This document shows positions 24,952 to 33,792 of a stretch of DNA of 64,000 nucleotides, piece after piece (position 1 is the stretch's first letter; each line of letters starts with the position of its first letter). The DNA is taken from contig CP136490.1 of NCBI GenBank assembly GCA_032768795.1, positions 7,006,001-7,070,000 on the forward strand, in the 5' to 3' direction. This DNA comes from Tremella fuciformis. Lineage: Eukaryota; Basidiomycota; Tremellomycetes; Tremellales; Tremellaceae. The translations under genes were made by a program, and so were the position numbers. A model generated the notes under the pieces. It worked only from the letters and a program-made list of their open reading frames with translations, made no database searches and was not told the origin of the DNA.

Positions 24952-25481
24952 TGTCACGTCGGACGTGACACCGCCACCTTGCAAGCCTATATGTACCACA
25001 AACCGCGAGTCTCGGTCAGACTCGGGTTATCGTGACCCTTTTGGTGCAGTGGTATTAGCTGGACAGTGCAATAGCTATGTGGTAGGTTATTGGCATTGTT
25101 ACATAATAACCCGAGTCTACGGAGGTCGTCGGTTCAATCCCCAATGAGTGTGCTCGGGGACTATTGCCCGGCCTTTGGAAACCGTCTTGTCCATGGCCCC
25201 TCACAGGGCTGGGGCCCCCGCAATGCACATTGCGGTGAGGATAGGCGTGCGTTTCGGGTTCCAGATAGGCTTGCACCTCGGGGGAGGGGCAATAGGCGCG
25301 AGGGCGCGCCTATGGGAGGTGGGGCAGAGTGTCACGTCGGACGTGACACCGCCACCTTGCAAGCCTATATGTACCACAAACCGCGAGTCTCGGTCAGACT
25401 CGGGTTATCGTGACCCTTTTGGTGCAGTGGTATTAGCTGGACAGTGCAATAGCTATGTGGTAGGTTATTGGCATTGTTACA
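24952..25481 (+). mobile_element. Miniature LTR element A (TRIM-like, 530 bp)
   Basis: Two identical 152-bp LTRs (24952-25103, 25330-25481) flank a 226-bp internal region with no coding capacity. The target duplication is GCGTC (24947-24951, 25482-25486), and the host site is the chromovirus RT. The LTR begins TGTCACGTCGG and ends TTACA. A TATATG box lies at 24988-24993. Thirty bases on, AGACTCGGGTTAT (25018-25030) is perfectly complementary to ATAACCCGAGTCT (25106-25118), two bases after the LTR: a self-priming layout. A polypurine tract (GGAGGTGGGGCAGAG, ending 25329) precedes the 3' LTR. An A-box-like TGGTGCAGTGG (25042-25052) and a B-box-like GGTTCAATCCC (25131-25141) span the LTR/internal boundary like a stretched tRNA promoter. 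It depends on enzymes supplied in trans. Confidence 0.92.
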
Positions 25482-26382
25482 GCGTCCTAAAGGCGGTATA
25501 GGCTTCGTGTCCTGGCGCCATGCGAAGAAGCTGGTATGCTCCCGGTAGGTCGAACTTGGTGTACCACTCTGACTCTGCCAGATCGGCTGTGACTTGGGAG
25601 ATCAACGGCAAGGGGTACGCGTCCGACACGGTTGCTTCGTTGAGCTTTCGGTAATCCACCACCATTCGCCATTCTCCAGGAATCTTCTTAGGAACGAAGA
25701 AACTCGGCGACCCATACGCTGCATTCGATGGCCTGATCTTGCCCGCCGCTTGCTCTTTGGCGAGGAGATCCCTGAGCGCCCTCATCTGCTCCGGCGACAG
25801 CTGGTAGAGCGGTGCGACCCTTAGTTCCGCGCCTTCCTTCAGTCTGATCCGTAGGTCGTATTCCCTACTCGGCGGAAGCGTGTCGGCGGGTCGACGAGGA
25901 TGGAACACATCGAGGAACTCATGGTAGTACTCCGGGACAACCCTTCGCACCGCCTGAGACTCCTCCTCTGACAGGGTATACTCGTCGAACCCAAGGTGCC
26001 CATCCAAGCGCCCCACCACTTCCTCGAGCTCGTCGGTGACAGTCGCTCTTAGTCGTTCTGCGGCGAGTCTGTTCTGTTCCCATCGGTTGATCCGCAGAGG
26101 GATGTGGTTTGGAGAGCGCCTGCGCGAAAGCCGCACGCGTTCCCCTTTTTCTCTTCTCGCTCTGGTAGCCAAAATGGCCAGTTCACTTGTAGCAGCCTCG
26201 ACGACCGTCGACGAGGCTACCTGTTCTGCTCCACGGGTGACTTCCATAGCCCCCATGTCCATGACTATTTTCTTTCCTTGCATCCAGTCGTACCCTAGCA
26301 CGACGTCTGCACCTGCGAGCCGCGTAACCGCTAGCCGTTCCTCACTTGTTTCCCCAAGCGCCTCCACGGGAGCCATCACTTC

Positions 26383-26944
26383 TGTCAGGAAACTGACACG
26401 AGTCTAATATAAGCGGTGCGGATTCCTTAGGGTAAGGATCCGTTAACATACCTTTTGGTACAGTGTGAATGCACTGCAGGCTCTCTTATGACCGCTTACA
26501 TAAGTCTGTTCTGACAGATAACGGATCCTTAACGGGTTGTGTGTTCAAATACCGGTGTGGGCCGGGCATCAGCTATTTGCACCAACTTGGAAATGCCACG
26601 TCATGCGGGCAGGGTCCCAGGGGGACTATCAGGGTTCAATTGTGCCTGTTATGGACAATTTGAAATGAGTCGATGCAATCGGAGATTGATCGATACAATT
26701 CGTCACAATTAGTAACGAATAGTGAGAAATAGAACCCAAATGACGTCAAGTGTTTCGGTGTGGTTGGACTCGATAAGTTCAGGGACTGAACTTGCCCAAG
26801 GAGGGTCGAGTGTCAGGAAACTGACACGAGTCTAATATAAGCGGTGCGGATTCCTTAGGGTAAGGATCCGTTAACATACCTTTTGGTACAGTGTGAATGC
26901 ACTGCAGGCTCTCTTATGACCGCTTACATAAGTCTGTTCTGACA
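26383..26944 (+). mobile_element. Miniature LTR element B (TRIM-like, 562 bp)
   Basis: Identical 134-bp LTRs (26383-26516, 26811-26944) flank 294 bp of non-coding DNA. The target duplication is ACTTC (26378-26382, 26945-26949), inside the chromovirus protease region. LTR ends are TGTCAGG...CTGACA; the first 16 bases form a near-palindrome. TATAAG is at 26408-26413. TAAGGATCCGTTA (26433-26445) is perfectly complementary to TAACGGATCCTTA (26519-26531), again two bases after the LTR. A polypurine tract (AAGGAGGGTCGAG) ends at 26810. The strings TGGTACAGTGT (26456-26466) and GTTCAAATACC (26543-26553) occupy the same relative places as the A/B-box-like strings of element A. LTR sequence outside these features differs from A, so it is a separate family with the same design. 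Confidence 0.92.
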
Positions 26945-27398
26945 ACTTCGTGGGTGATTTCCCCCGCAGATGACGGTTCGCCGTCGAACAGGAGAACCTT
27001 CCGGGGCCGTTCCAACATTTGTTGGGTCATGCCATGGCCTTGCGCGTAGTCCTGATCGATGAAGGTCCCGCCAGCGCCCGTATCCAGCAGTATGCAGGCG
27101 GCCGTTCCGTCCACCTTCCCTGCTACGACAGCTTGATGCCTTCCGAGCCTGCAAGCCTCACCGCTCATGCATTCCTCAGCATCACTAGCACTCTGTACAG
27201 ACTCCTTCGAAGACCCCAGGTCCTCTGCTTCTTCTTCATATTGATCTTCCTCGACGAGGGAAGCGGACCCCGTCGAGAGTGGTTGAGTGGGCGATGGATT
27301 AGAGGATTTGGGAGGTGAAGTCGGGTGTTCAGGAGGTGTGAGGGCGGAGAGTGTGTATGGAGCGGGGCCTCGAGTTTCTCCTTGTAGCTCGGGACCCC

Positions 27399-28541
27399 TC
27401 AGGCTTCCCCCTGCGGCTCCTGCTTCACGCGTTGGCCGGGATTGAACGAGCCTGGGCAGTCGCGCGCAAGATGCCCAGCGTTTCCGCACTTGAAGCAAAG
27501 GCCCTGGCTGCCTCGCCTCTCGTGTTCGTCCGGAGTGAGCCTAGGGCGAGGAGGGTAGACTCGTCGAGGGGCTGCAGCGGGGTTGAGACTCGACGAGGTT
27601 GTCGGGCCAGGTGAGGGTCTGGGGTTCGTCGCCGGCGCTCCGACCTCTGACGTAACCACCGTAGATCCGCCGTTGTTGCCGCCCAGTCCAGTCTTCTTCT
27701 TTTCTCGCCTGCCCTCCGCTTTGTTCTTCTCCGCCTCCCTTGCTCGCAGACTGTTGTCGAGGCGCACCACAAACGCCTGCAGCTCGGCAAAGGTCTCGAA
27801 CTCCTTGGGATGCCTGGCTACCTCGTCCTGAAGCACGTCGGAGAGCCCTTCCTTGGCACGAGCCGTTGCTTGCTCGTCGAGCTCCCATGAGAGGACTGAC
27901 GTATACTCCCGAATCTTGGCGAAGTACTCGGCTGCCGACCCTGTCTGCCGCAGCGAGAAGTACTTGCGTCGAGCAGTCCCCTTCGCGTCGGGATCCCCAA
28001 AGTTCTCGCGCAGGTAGCGACGAAGCCCAGCATAAGTCCGAATTTTCTCGTCGAGGTAGTCGCCCGCCTCAACATGCTCTCCGTTCTCGTTCAAGTCGCT
28101 GTCTCGCCCTGTCGCCAAGGGCTGAATTGCGTCGAGCACGAACCCCCTGAGGAACGAGATCACATACATGACCTTGTGCGTGTCGCCAGAGAACTTCGAC
28201 GGCTGCAGCTTGAAGACCGTCTCGCACTGCATGATGAACCGCTCCAAGGCGGCTGGATCCTTGCCGTTAAACGTGTCAGGCGGGTTCGCCTTCGGCTCGG
28301 AGGGGTTCCCAACGCCAGGCGAGCCTTGCCGTTGCTGCGCCTGCTGCTCGACGAGGGCCGCCTGAAGCTGCACGATCTGCGCGAGCAGCTGCTGCACAGA
28401 CGGCTGATCACCCAAGGGTTGGGCCATGTTGGTCGCGGCGGCTCTCAGTCGAGTATCCACCGGTAGTCGTAGGTTTGTGGGTAGAGCAATGTGCTGATGC
28501 TCAGGATCTGTCGACGTGATTCGTCGAGTCGATGGTGCCAT
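27399..28541 (-). CDS. Chromovirus Gag
   Basis: Intact 380-aa nucleocapsid/capsid protein of the Gypsy element. A helical capsid region (RFIMQCETVFKLQPSKF, YLRENFGDPDAKGTARR) is followed by a Ser/Pro-rich linker and one CCHC zinc knuckle, CFKCGNAGHLARDC, which packages the RNA. Start ATG is at 28541, 38 nt downstream of the LTR. The stop at 27399 overlaps the pol frame, which is -1 relative to gag. No canonical slippery heptamer was found in the overlap, so how Gag-Pol is made is open. Confidence 0.9.
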   Translation of the reverse strand: MAPSTRRITSTDPEHQHIALPTNLRLPVDTRLRAAATNMAQPLGDQPSVQQLLAQIVQLQAALVEQQAQQRQGSPGVGNPSEPKANPPDTFNGKDPAALERFIMQCETVFKLQPSKFSGDTHKVMYVISFLRGFVLDAIQPLATGRDSDLNENGEHVEAGDYLDEKIRTYAGLRRYLRENFGDPDAKGTARRKYFSLRQTGSAAEYFAKIREYTSVLSWELDEQATARAKEGLSDVLQDEVARHPKEFETFAELQAFVVRLDNSLRAREAEKNKAEGRREKKKTGLGGNNGGSTVVTSEVGAPATNPRPSPGPTTSSSLNPAAAPRRVYPPRPRLTPDEHERRGSQGLCFKCGNAGHLARDCPGSFNPGQRVKQEPQGEA

Positions 28542-28563
28542 GAACTAGTCGTGTGAGAGGTAG

Positions 28564-28577
28564 TAGCACCGTGGTAT
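28564..28577 (-). other. Self-complementary primer-binding site of the chromovirus
   Basis: Two bases after the 5' LTR the element reads ATACCACGGTGCTA (minus strand). It is perfectly complementary to a 14-nt LTR stretch at 28730-28743, which itself begins about 30-35 nt downstream of the TATA stretch at 28769-28778, i.e. at the expected RNA 5' end. No tRNA-type TGG start is present. This matches the Tf1/sushi self-priming layout. Confidence 0.8.
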
Positions 28578-28579
28578 AC

Positions 28580-28963
28580 TGTCACGGGGCCTGGCCGGTC
28601 GTCGACTGATAGGCCCTCTCACACGTGCTGCCTGTCGATCTGTCTCTGTCCTCCACGAGAAGGTGTGTCCTACAGCCTCTCGTGCGTCGACAACACGGCT
28701 GCGCCGTTACTTTCTATCCATGGGACTCAATACCACGGTGCTAAGGACGGTCTACGGGTGAGGACTTGTATATATATCACCCGTGCCCTCCTCTGCACCG
28801 CCTTGGGCTTTCTCCTTGAAACACCATCGACGAGGCTCGAGCTCTAAAGTCGTCGAGGCTACTCGAGGATCGACGATAGGCTCACGTGTTTGACAGGCGT
28901 GCTGGGCTGGAACGAGGCTCGTAGGCGTGCTTTGGTGATCATGGAGGCGTGGCCGACGTGACA
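28580..28963 (-). repeat. 5' LTR of the chromovirus (384 bp)
   Basis: Direct copy of 18521-18924 lacking one 20-bp tandem unit. It contains the TATA stretch (28769-28778) and the RNA 5'-end segment that pairs with the primer site. Confidence 0.95.
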
Positions 28964-29069
28964 AGTGCTGTGCCATACCATGCCAATGTCCGAATGTTAT
29001 CGAACCGACGGGTTCAAAGGAGCTTACACAACCAGACAGCATCTTGAGCGTTACCGGCGGGCGCGCCTC

Positions 29070-29387
29070 CGACGGAATCTTAGCTCTGAGGCAATGGGAT
29101 TCCGGTCACCTGTTGCCCGCTCAGCACTTGCTATGAGTGATGCATTCGGACTTACCTGTTGCCCGCTCAGCACTTGCTATGAGTGATGAGGAGGGCAACA
29201 GGCGGCGGCATTCTACAAGGTCGTCGAGGGTGTCGGCGTTATAAGCGGAGTTATCGTTGGTGGCAGCTTCTCTGCCTCGTCGAGGGTGAACCTCGTCGAG
29301 GCACAACCTCGTCGAGGATCGAGTAGCCTCGACGAGGTTACTCGAAGATGAGTCAAGCTCATGTGAGCGTGCCACCTATTTCCGTCG
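29070..29387 (-). repeat. 3' LTR of the Copia element (318 bp)
   Basis: Pairs with 33806-34123. It contains a 34-bp internal duplication (starts 29109 and 29155) and several CCTCGTCGAGG-type strings. Ends are an 8-bp inverted repeat CGACGGAA/TTCCGTCG. Confidence 0.93.
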
Positions 29388-29406
29388 CCTCCCCTCGCGA
29401 GCATGT

Positions 29407-32400
29407 CTATTGACTCATCTGCCCTCCTTCTCCTTGTCTTTCCAATCCCAGTAACTGCCGGAGCTGTCTTGTCTTCTCGGCCGAAAGGGTCTTGGTCAGG
29501 ATGTCGGCTCGATTGCTGTCCGTTGGTGTGTATTTGAGCTCAAGCAGACCACCAGCTTGATGCTCTCGTATCCACTGGGCTCGCATGTCGAATGCTTTGT
29601 TCAACTTGAACCCGTGTTGATGTTTGGCCAGTTGAATGGCCCCATTGTTGTCGTTGTAGATGGGCACTGCTCCATCTATGCCTAGGTCGAGGTCGTTCAA
29701 TAGTTGCCTGAGCCATATTGCCTCTTTGCCCGCTTCTGTCGATGCAAGGAGCTCTGCCTGTGTCGTCGACAGTGCGACTGTCGGTTGTCGCCTGCTTTTC
29801 CATGATACGATGCCTCCGTAGGTGTTGAAGATATAGCCAGTTGTTGATCGGCGTGTATCGAGACATCCACCCCAGTCTGCGTCCGCCCATCCTAACAGTG
29901 CTCGTCTCCCTCCATGAGCATCGAAGGTGAGAGCAAGATCCGAGGTTCCTCGAAGATACCTCAGTAGGTGCTTTGCGGCCCTCCAATGCGCGAGTGACCA
30001 TTTGCTTATGAAGCGACACAGCAGTGAGGCTGCGTAGGCGATGTCGGGTCGGGTGATAGTGGCGATATAGAGGATTGACCCGGCGAGTGCAGGAAACGGT
30101 TTGTCTCGAGCCTCCTCGACCTCCTTTGGCGTAGCCTCGACGAGCTTTGCGTCTGGCAAGATTGTCTTGCAGGCTTTCCCGGTTTCACCGAAGCGTTGAA
30201 GAACTGCCTCGATGTAGTGCTCTTGTGATAGGTACATCTTCTTGTTTGGCCTGTCTCGGTAGATGTTGATACCGAGGAAGTATGAGACCGGTCCTTGATC
30301 CTTGCACTCAAGTTCCTTGTCGATCCTCCGCTTGATCTCGTCGATTGTTGATCGATCGTTGCCGGCTATGAGCATGTCGTCAACATGGACTGAGATCATG
30401 CACCGCTTGTGTCCTTGTTGCAGCGAGTAGATGCATGGGTCCGCTAGGGTCGGTTTGAAGCCTAGCTCCCGTAGGAACTCGTCGAGGCGCTTGTTGAACA
30501 AGTGCGGTGATTGTCGGAGACCGTATAATGACTTCCGGAGGTGCAGGACGTGATCGGCAGCGATGTCGCTACCTTCTGGTGGCTCGATGAAGATGTCCTT
30601 GTCGATATTGGCCTTGAGGAATGCGCCGATGATGTCGATTTGGTCGCATTCCCAGTCGAGGTAGTTAACGATGGTGAGGAATAGGCGGAATGAAGACTTG
30701 TGGGTGACCGATGCAAAGAGTTCGTCAAAATCCCGTCCTGAGACTTGTTGGAACCCTCTCACGACGAATCTAGCCTTGTATTGGCTTGCTTTGCCCGTGT
30801 CCCCGTCGATTTTGCGGGTGAAGACCCATTTGCCTGTAAGGGTGCGGTGGTTCTCTCTGGGGACTTTCTCCCACACTCCGTATTTCTCCATCTTTGTCAT
30901 CTCCTCGTCCATGGCCCTGTTCCACTCCTCCCAGTCTGCAGCTCGACGAGCTTCGGTGTATGACTGAGGGTTGGTGAGTGACTGGGCTGATAACGCGTGC
31001 TCGATGGCTACTCGGTTATAGTCCATGTCGATGTCGTGCAGAGGGTGATGACTGGGCTCTTGACCTGCTAGTCTCCCGGACCGTCTTGGTTCATCTGCAT
31101 CGGCCTCTATGGGCTGGTTTAGCCGACGATCTGGATCCTCTGGTCCGTCGTCGGGGTTCGGTTCTGGGCTCGGTGCATCCTCTCGAATGTATTCGTTGGC
31201 CCAGCCTCTCCCTTGCCTTGGCACGGCTTGGGGAGGTATGTCGTCCATCTCTTCCCTTTGTTCCTCTTCTTCTGGTGCCTCCCCTGCCTCGACTATCTCG
31301 TTCAGCTCGATTGATGTATCGTCATCCTCGTCGAGGCTCGTCGATGCTTGTCGAGGTTCAGGTTGAGGCGGCTCCAGAATCCGTCGCGGTTCATCTGAAC
31401 GTGGCGTTGTCTTCTTGCCCGTGATGAATGTAACGTCTCGACTTGCGATGACCCTGTTGGTTTGGGTCAACACCTTGTAGCCCCAGCTCCCTTCTGTGTA
31501 TCCCAGCAGTCGACCGCATTGACCCCGCTCGTCGAGCTTTGATGCGGGGCTCACAACTCGATAGATGCAGTGTTGGCCAAATGGCTGCATTCCTTCATAT
31601 CGTATGTCAATGTCGTGATGTGGTCGAAAGAGAGCGACAGGGATTTTTCCTTGGGAGTCTGGTAGCCTGTTTCTGGTGAAGACTACATATCGTAATGCGT
31701 CGACCCAGAATTGACTTGACAGGTTCGAGTCCGCGAGACATGTGCGGATGTCATTGAGGATGGTGAGATGGACGCGCTCGACTCGACTGTTTTGATTGTG
31801 TGCGTCGGTCGGCGTGAGGGTATGCTCAATTCCCTTGCTTTTACACCAGTGGCTGAATTCCTTGCTCGTGAACTCGCCTCCTTGGTCTGAGCGGATGGTC
31901 TTGACCGTTCGATCAAGCTGATTCTCTGCCAACTTGATGTAGTCTTGTAGTGCTTCGGCTGCATCCGACTTCTTCTTGATTGGTATAGCTTGCACAAATT
32001 TGCTATGGTCGTCGTAGCAGGTGAGGAAGTATTGGAAGCCTTCTCTCGACTGGACGGTCGCTGGTCCCCATAGATCGACTGATACCTCGACGAGGGGTTT
32101 GCCGGCTCGACGCGGGTTAGGTAGAGATGCCGAGCGCGTTGCCTTTCCTTTCAGGCAATCCATGCATTCGACTCTCCGAAACAATCCCGTCCACTTTGCG
32201 CCTAGCTTCCCCTCTTTCCCAAGCTCCCAGACCTTCCTCATGTTCGAGTGACCTAGGCGCTTGTGCCAGGTGAGGAGGCGGTTGTCTTCGGCTTCAGTGT
32301 TTTCTCTTGCCTGAAGTGCTCGGTGAATGCGCGAGGTGGTGCGTACCGGTGTGTCGTCTACAACCCATAGGTTGCCGAGCTTCTTGCCCCGGAGGATGAC

Positions 32401-33708
32401 CTTTCCTTTCTCGACCAATGTAGCCGAGTCACTCGAGAAGCGCCAATGGGTCCCTGTGTATGGACCGAGGCGCTGTGTGGAGAGGAGGTTGTGCGTGAAT
32501 GAGGGGACATAGAGGGCGTTCTTGTACCATACGTTCTCGAATGTCAGGCGGCCGGAGTGTGTAGCCTCGACAATTGACCCATCTCCGATCTGGATTTTGA
32601 TGGGCTTGTCGAGCTTGGTGAGGTGGGAGAGGAGGTGTTTGTCCTTGATAAACGGACTTGTAGCACCGCTGTCGATGATGATGGAAGTGGAGGGAAGGTT
32701 ATCGTGGGCGTGCAGTGCGATCTCTGTCGCATAATAGCCTTCCTCCTTTATCTCCCTCGACGAGCCTCTCTTGGCCTCACTTGATGAGTCGTCTCCTGAC
32801 TCGCTCTGCTCCCTCGCCTTCATTCCCTTCCCCGCTTGTCCTCCTTGCTTCTTCCTCCTGTCTGCTTCCTTTGCCGACCTCTGCTCCTGGATGTGCTTCG
32901 GCACTCCAATCACTTTCCAGCACTCATCTGTGGAGTGCCTCCCCTGATCCGGATGGTGGATGCATCTCTTGCCTGCCGGTTTTGGTAGAGATTTGCTGAG
33001 CATCCCCATCTCGTTTACGCTCTCGCCCTTTTGTTGACGTCGGCGGTGTTCATCGGCAACCCTATCGATAACCTCGTCGAGATGGATCTTGTTCGACGAG
33101 GTCCCTGAGTAGAAGGTCGATGCGAGGAGGCCGTATGAGGACGGTAGGCGACGGATGGCGGCGTATGCGCCGATCTGGTTGGCGAATTGCTCAAGGGTGA
33201 GCTTGGAAGTGATGGCGGAGGAGGTGATTTCGGCCAACTGTGACCGGATAGCAGTGAGATGAGGTTCGGGGTCCTCATTCTCTGGGATGGTCTCGCCAAA
33301 TATCAATGACCATAATTCGGCTAGGCGAGATCCGTTATCGGCCCCATATGTGGTGACCAGGTGATCGTAAAGCCCCTTCGGTTGAGGATTCTCGAAGTCG
33401 ATCAGGCTCGAGGGAAGCTTATTTTGGACAGTCTCTGTCAGACTGCCGTAGAGAGTGGAGAGGGCGGTGGACTGCTCCTTCTCATGCTCGTATAGAGCAA
33501 CTGCTCTCTTTGATGTCTCGGCTGCTGTGGCCGGACTTGACACTGGATATCGAGCCTCGACGAGTGCTCGGATCGCTGACGCGTCTTTGGTGATGTGGGG
33601 GACAAGGCCGGCGGATCCGAGGACGACTCGAATCTCGCGCACCCACTGGGCGTAGTTGTCGCGCCCATTGAGCTTGCGCTCTTCTTTCACCGTCTGCACA
33701 GATGGCAT
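29407..33708 (-). CDS. Copia Gag-Pol polyprotein
   Basis: Single ORF of 1433 aa. Order: Gag helical region (LNGRDNYAQWVREIRVVLGS), a His/Cys cluster (RCIHHPDQGRHSTDECWK) in place of a classical CCHC knuckle, protease (IIDSGATSPFI), and integrase with its GAG-pre zinc region (LTWHKRLGHSNMRKVWELG, CMDCLKGKA) and D-D-E core (VSVDLWGP, TIRSDQGGEFTS, NSRVERVH). RVT_2 reverse transcriptase follows (KWVFTRKIDGDTG, the catalytic HVDDMLIAG) and then RNase H (GWADADWGG, ALSTTQAELLAS). The usual YVDD is HVDD here, with both aspartates kept. No stop or frameshift is present, so the element may be competent. Integrase before RT confirms Copia. Confidence 0.95.
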   Translation of the reverse strand: MPSVQTVKEERKLNGRDNYAQWVREIRVVLGSAGLVPHITKDASAIRALVEARYPVSSPATAAETSKRAVALYEHEKEQSTALSTLYGSLTETVQNKLPSSLIDFENPQPKGLYDHLVTTYGADNGSRLAELWSLIFGETIPENEDPEPHLTAIRSQLAEITSSAITSKLTLEQFANQIGAYAAIRRLPSSYGLLASTFYSGTSSNKIHLDEVIDRVADEHRRRQQKGESVNEMGMLSKSLPKPAGKRCIHHPDQGRHSTDECWKVIGVPKHIQEQRSAKEADRRKKQGGQAGKGMKAREQSESGDDSSSEAKRGSSREIKEEGYYATEIALHAHDNLPSTSIIIDSGATSPFIKDKHLLSHLTKLDKPIKIQIGDGSIVEATHSGRLTFENVWYKNALYVPSFTHNLLSTQRLGPYTGTHWRFSSDSATLVEKGKVILRGKKLGNLWVVDDTPVRTTSRIHRALQARENTEAEDNRLLTWHKRLGHSNMRKVWELGKEGKLGAKWTGLFRRVECMDCLKGKATRSASLPNPRRAGKPLVEVSVDLWGPATVQSREGFQYFLTCYDDHSKFVQAIPIKKKSDAAEALQDYIKLAENQLDRTVKTIRSDQGGEFTSKEFSHWCKSKGIEHTLTPTDAHNQNSRVERVHLTILNDIRTCLADSNLSSQFWVDALRYVVFTRNRLPDSQGKIPVALFRPHHDIDIRYEGMQPFGQHCIYRVVSPASKLDERGQCGRLLGYTEGSWGYKVLTQTNRVIASRDVTFITGKKTTPRSDEPRRILEPPQPEPRQASTSLDEDDDTSIELNEIVEAGEAPEEEEQREEMDDIPPQAVPRQGRGWANEYIREDAPSPEPNPDDGPEDPDRRLNQPIEADADEPRRSGRLAGQEPSHHPLHDIDMDYNRVAIEHALSAQSLTNPQSYTEARRAADWEEWNRAMDEEMTKMEKYGVWEKVPRENHRTLTGKWVFTRKIDGDTGKASQYKARFVVRGFQQVSGRDFDELFASVTHKSSFRLFLTIVNYLDWECDQIDIIGAFLKANIDKDIFIEPPEGSDIAADHVLHLRKSLYGLRQSPHLFNKRLDEFLRELGFKPTLADPCIYSLQQGHKRCMISVHVDDMLIAGNDRSTIDEIKRRIDKELECKDQGPVSYFLGINIYRDRPNKKMYLSQEHYIEAVLQRFGETGKACKTILPDAKLVEATPKEVEEARDKPFPALAGSILYIATITRPDIAYAASLLCRFISKWSLAHWRAAKHLLRYLRGTSDLALTFDAHGGRRALLGWADADWGGCLDTRRSTTGYIFNTYGGIVSWKSRRQPTVALSTTQAELLASTEAGKEAIWLRQLLNDLDLGIDGAVPIYNDNNGAIQLAKHQHGFKLNKAFDMRAQWIREHQAGGLLELKYTPTDSNRADILTKTLSAEKTRQLRQLLGLERQGEGGQMSQ

Positions 33709-33792
33709 GACGGAGGACCACTTCGAGGCTGGCGGTGCGTAGGCAGGGTCGACGAGTTTGTTGACGCGTTCTATCTACCGCGACTTGTCGAA

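Larger units (their letters stand above)
22326..27498 (-). pseudogene. Chromovirus pol, split into three parts by nested insertions
   Basis: Aspartic protease, reverse transcriptase, RNase H, integrase and chromodomain of a Ty3/Gypsy chromovirus. Segment 1 (27498-26945) has the protease motif LLDTGAGGTFI. Segment 2 (26382-25482) has the rest of protease (LGYDWMQGKK) and the first half of RT (SPSFFVPKKIPGEWRMVVDY). Segment 3 (24951-22326) has the RT catalytic YIDDILVHA, RNase H (QTDASLYGWGF), the integrase zinc motif (H..H, then CAICQRTK) and the D-D-E core (SMDFIEELP, VSDRGSKFTS, QTERVNQ). It ends in a chromodomain (EYLVEWVGYEGTDEETTWEP), which in this group directs integration to chromatin marks. 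Apart from the two nested copies the frame is open, so the breaks are recent. It overlaps gag by about 100 nt in the -1 frame. Confidence 0.9.
18521..28963 (-). mobile_element. Ty3/Gypsy chromovirus, complete LTR to LTR, pol broken by two nested insertions
   Basis: One insertion on the minus strand, bounded by the 5-bp target duplication AGTGC (18516-18520 and 28964-28968). The LTRs (18521-18924 and 28580-28963) both run TGTCAC...GTGACA. They look identical except for one extra 20-bp tandem unit in the left copy, so insertion was recent. In element orientation the order is 5' LTR, a self-complementary primer site, gag, pol (protease, RT, RNase H, integrase, chromodomain), about 3.4 kb of non-pol DNA, a polypurine tract, and the 3' LTR. 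Miniature elements at 24952-25481 and 26383-26944 interrupt RT and protease, so this copy cannot make an intact Pol. At 10.4 kb (about 9.3 kb without the nested copies) it is longer than ordinary chromoviruses because of the extra DNA downstream of pol. Confidence 0.95.
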
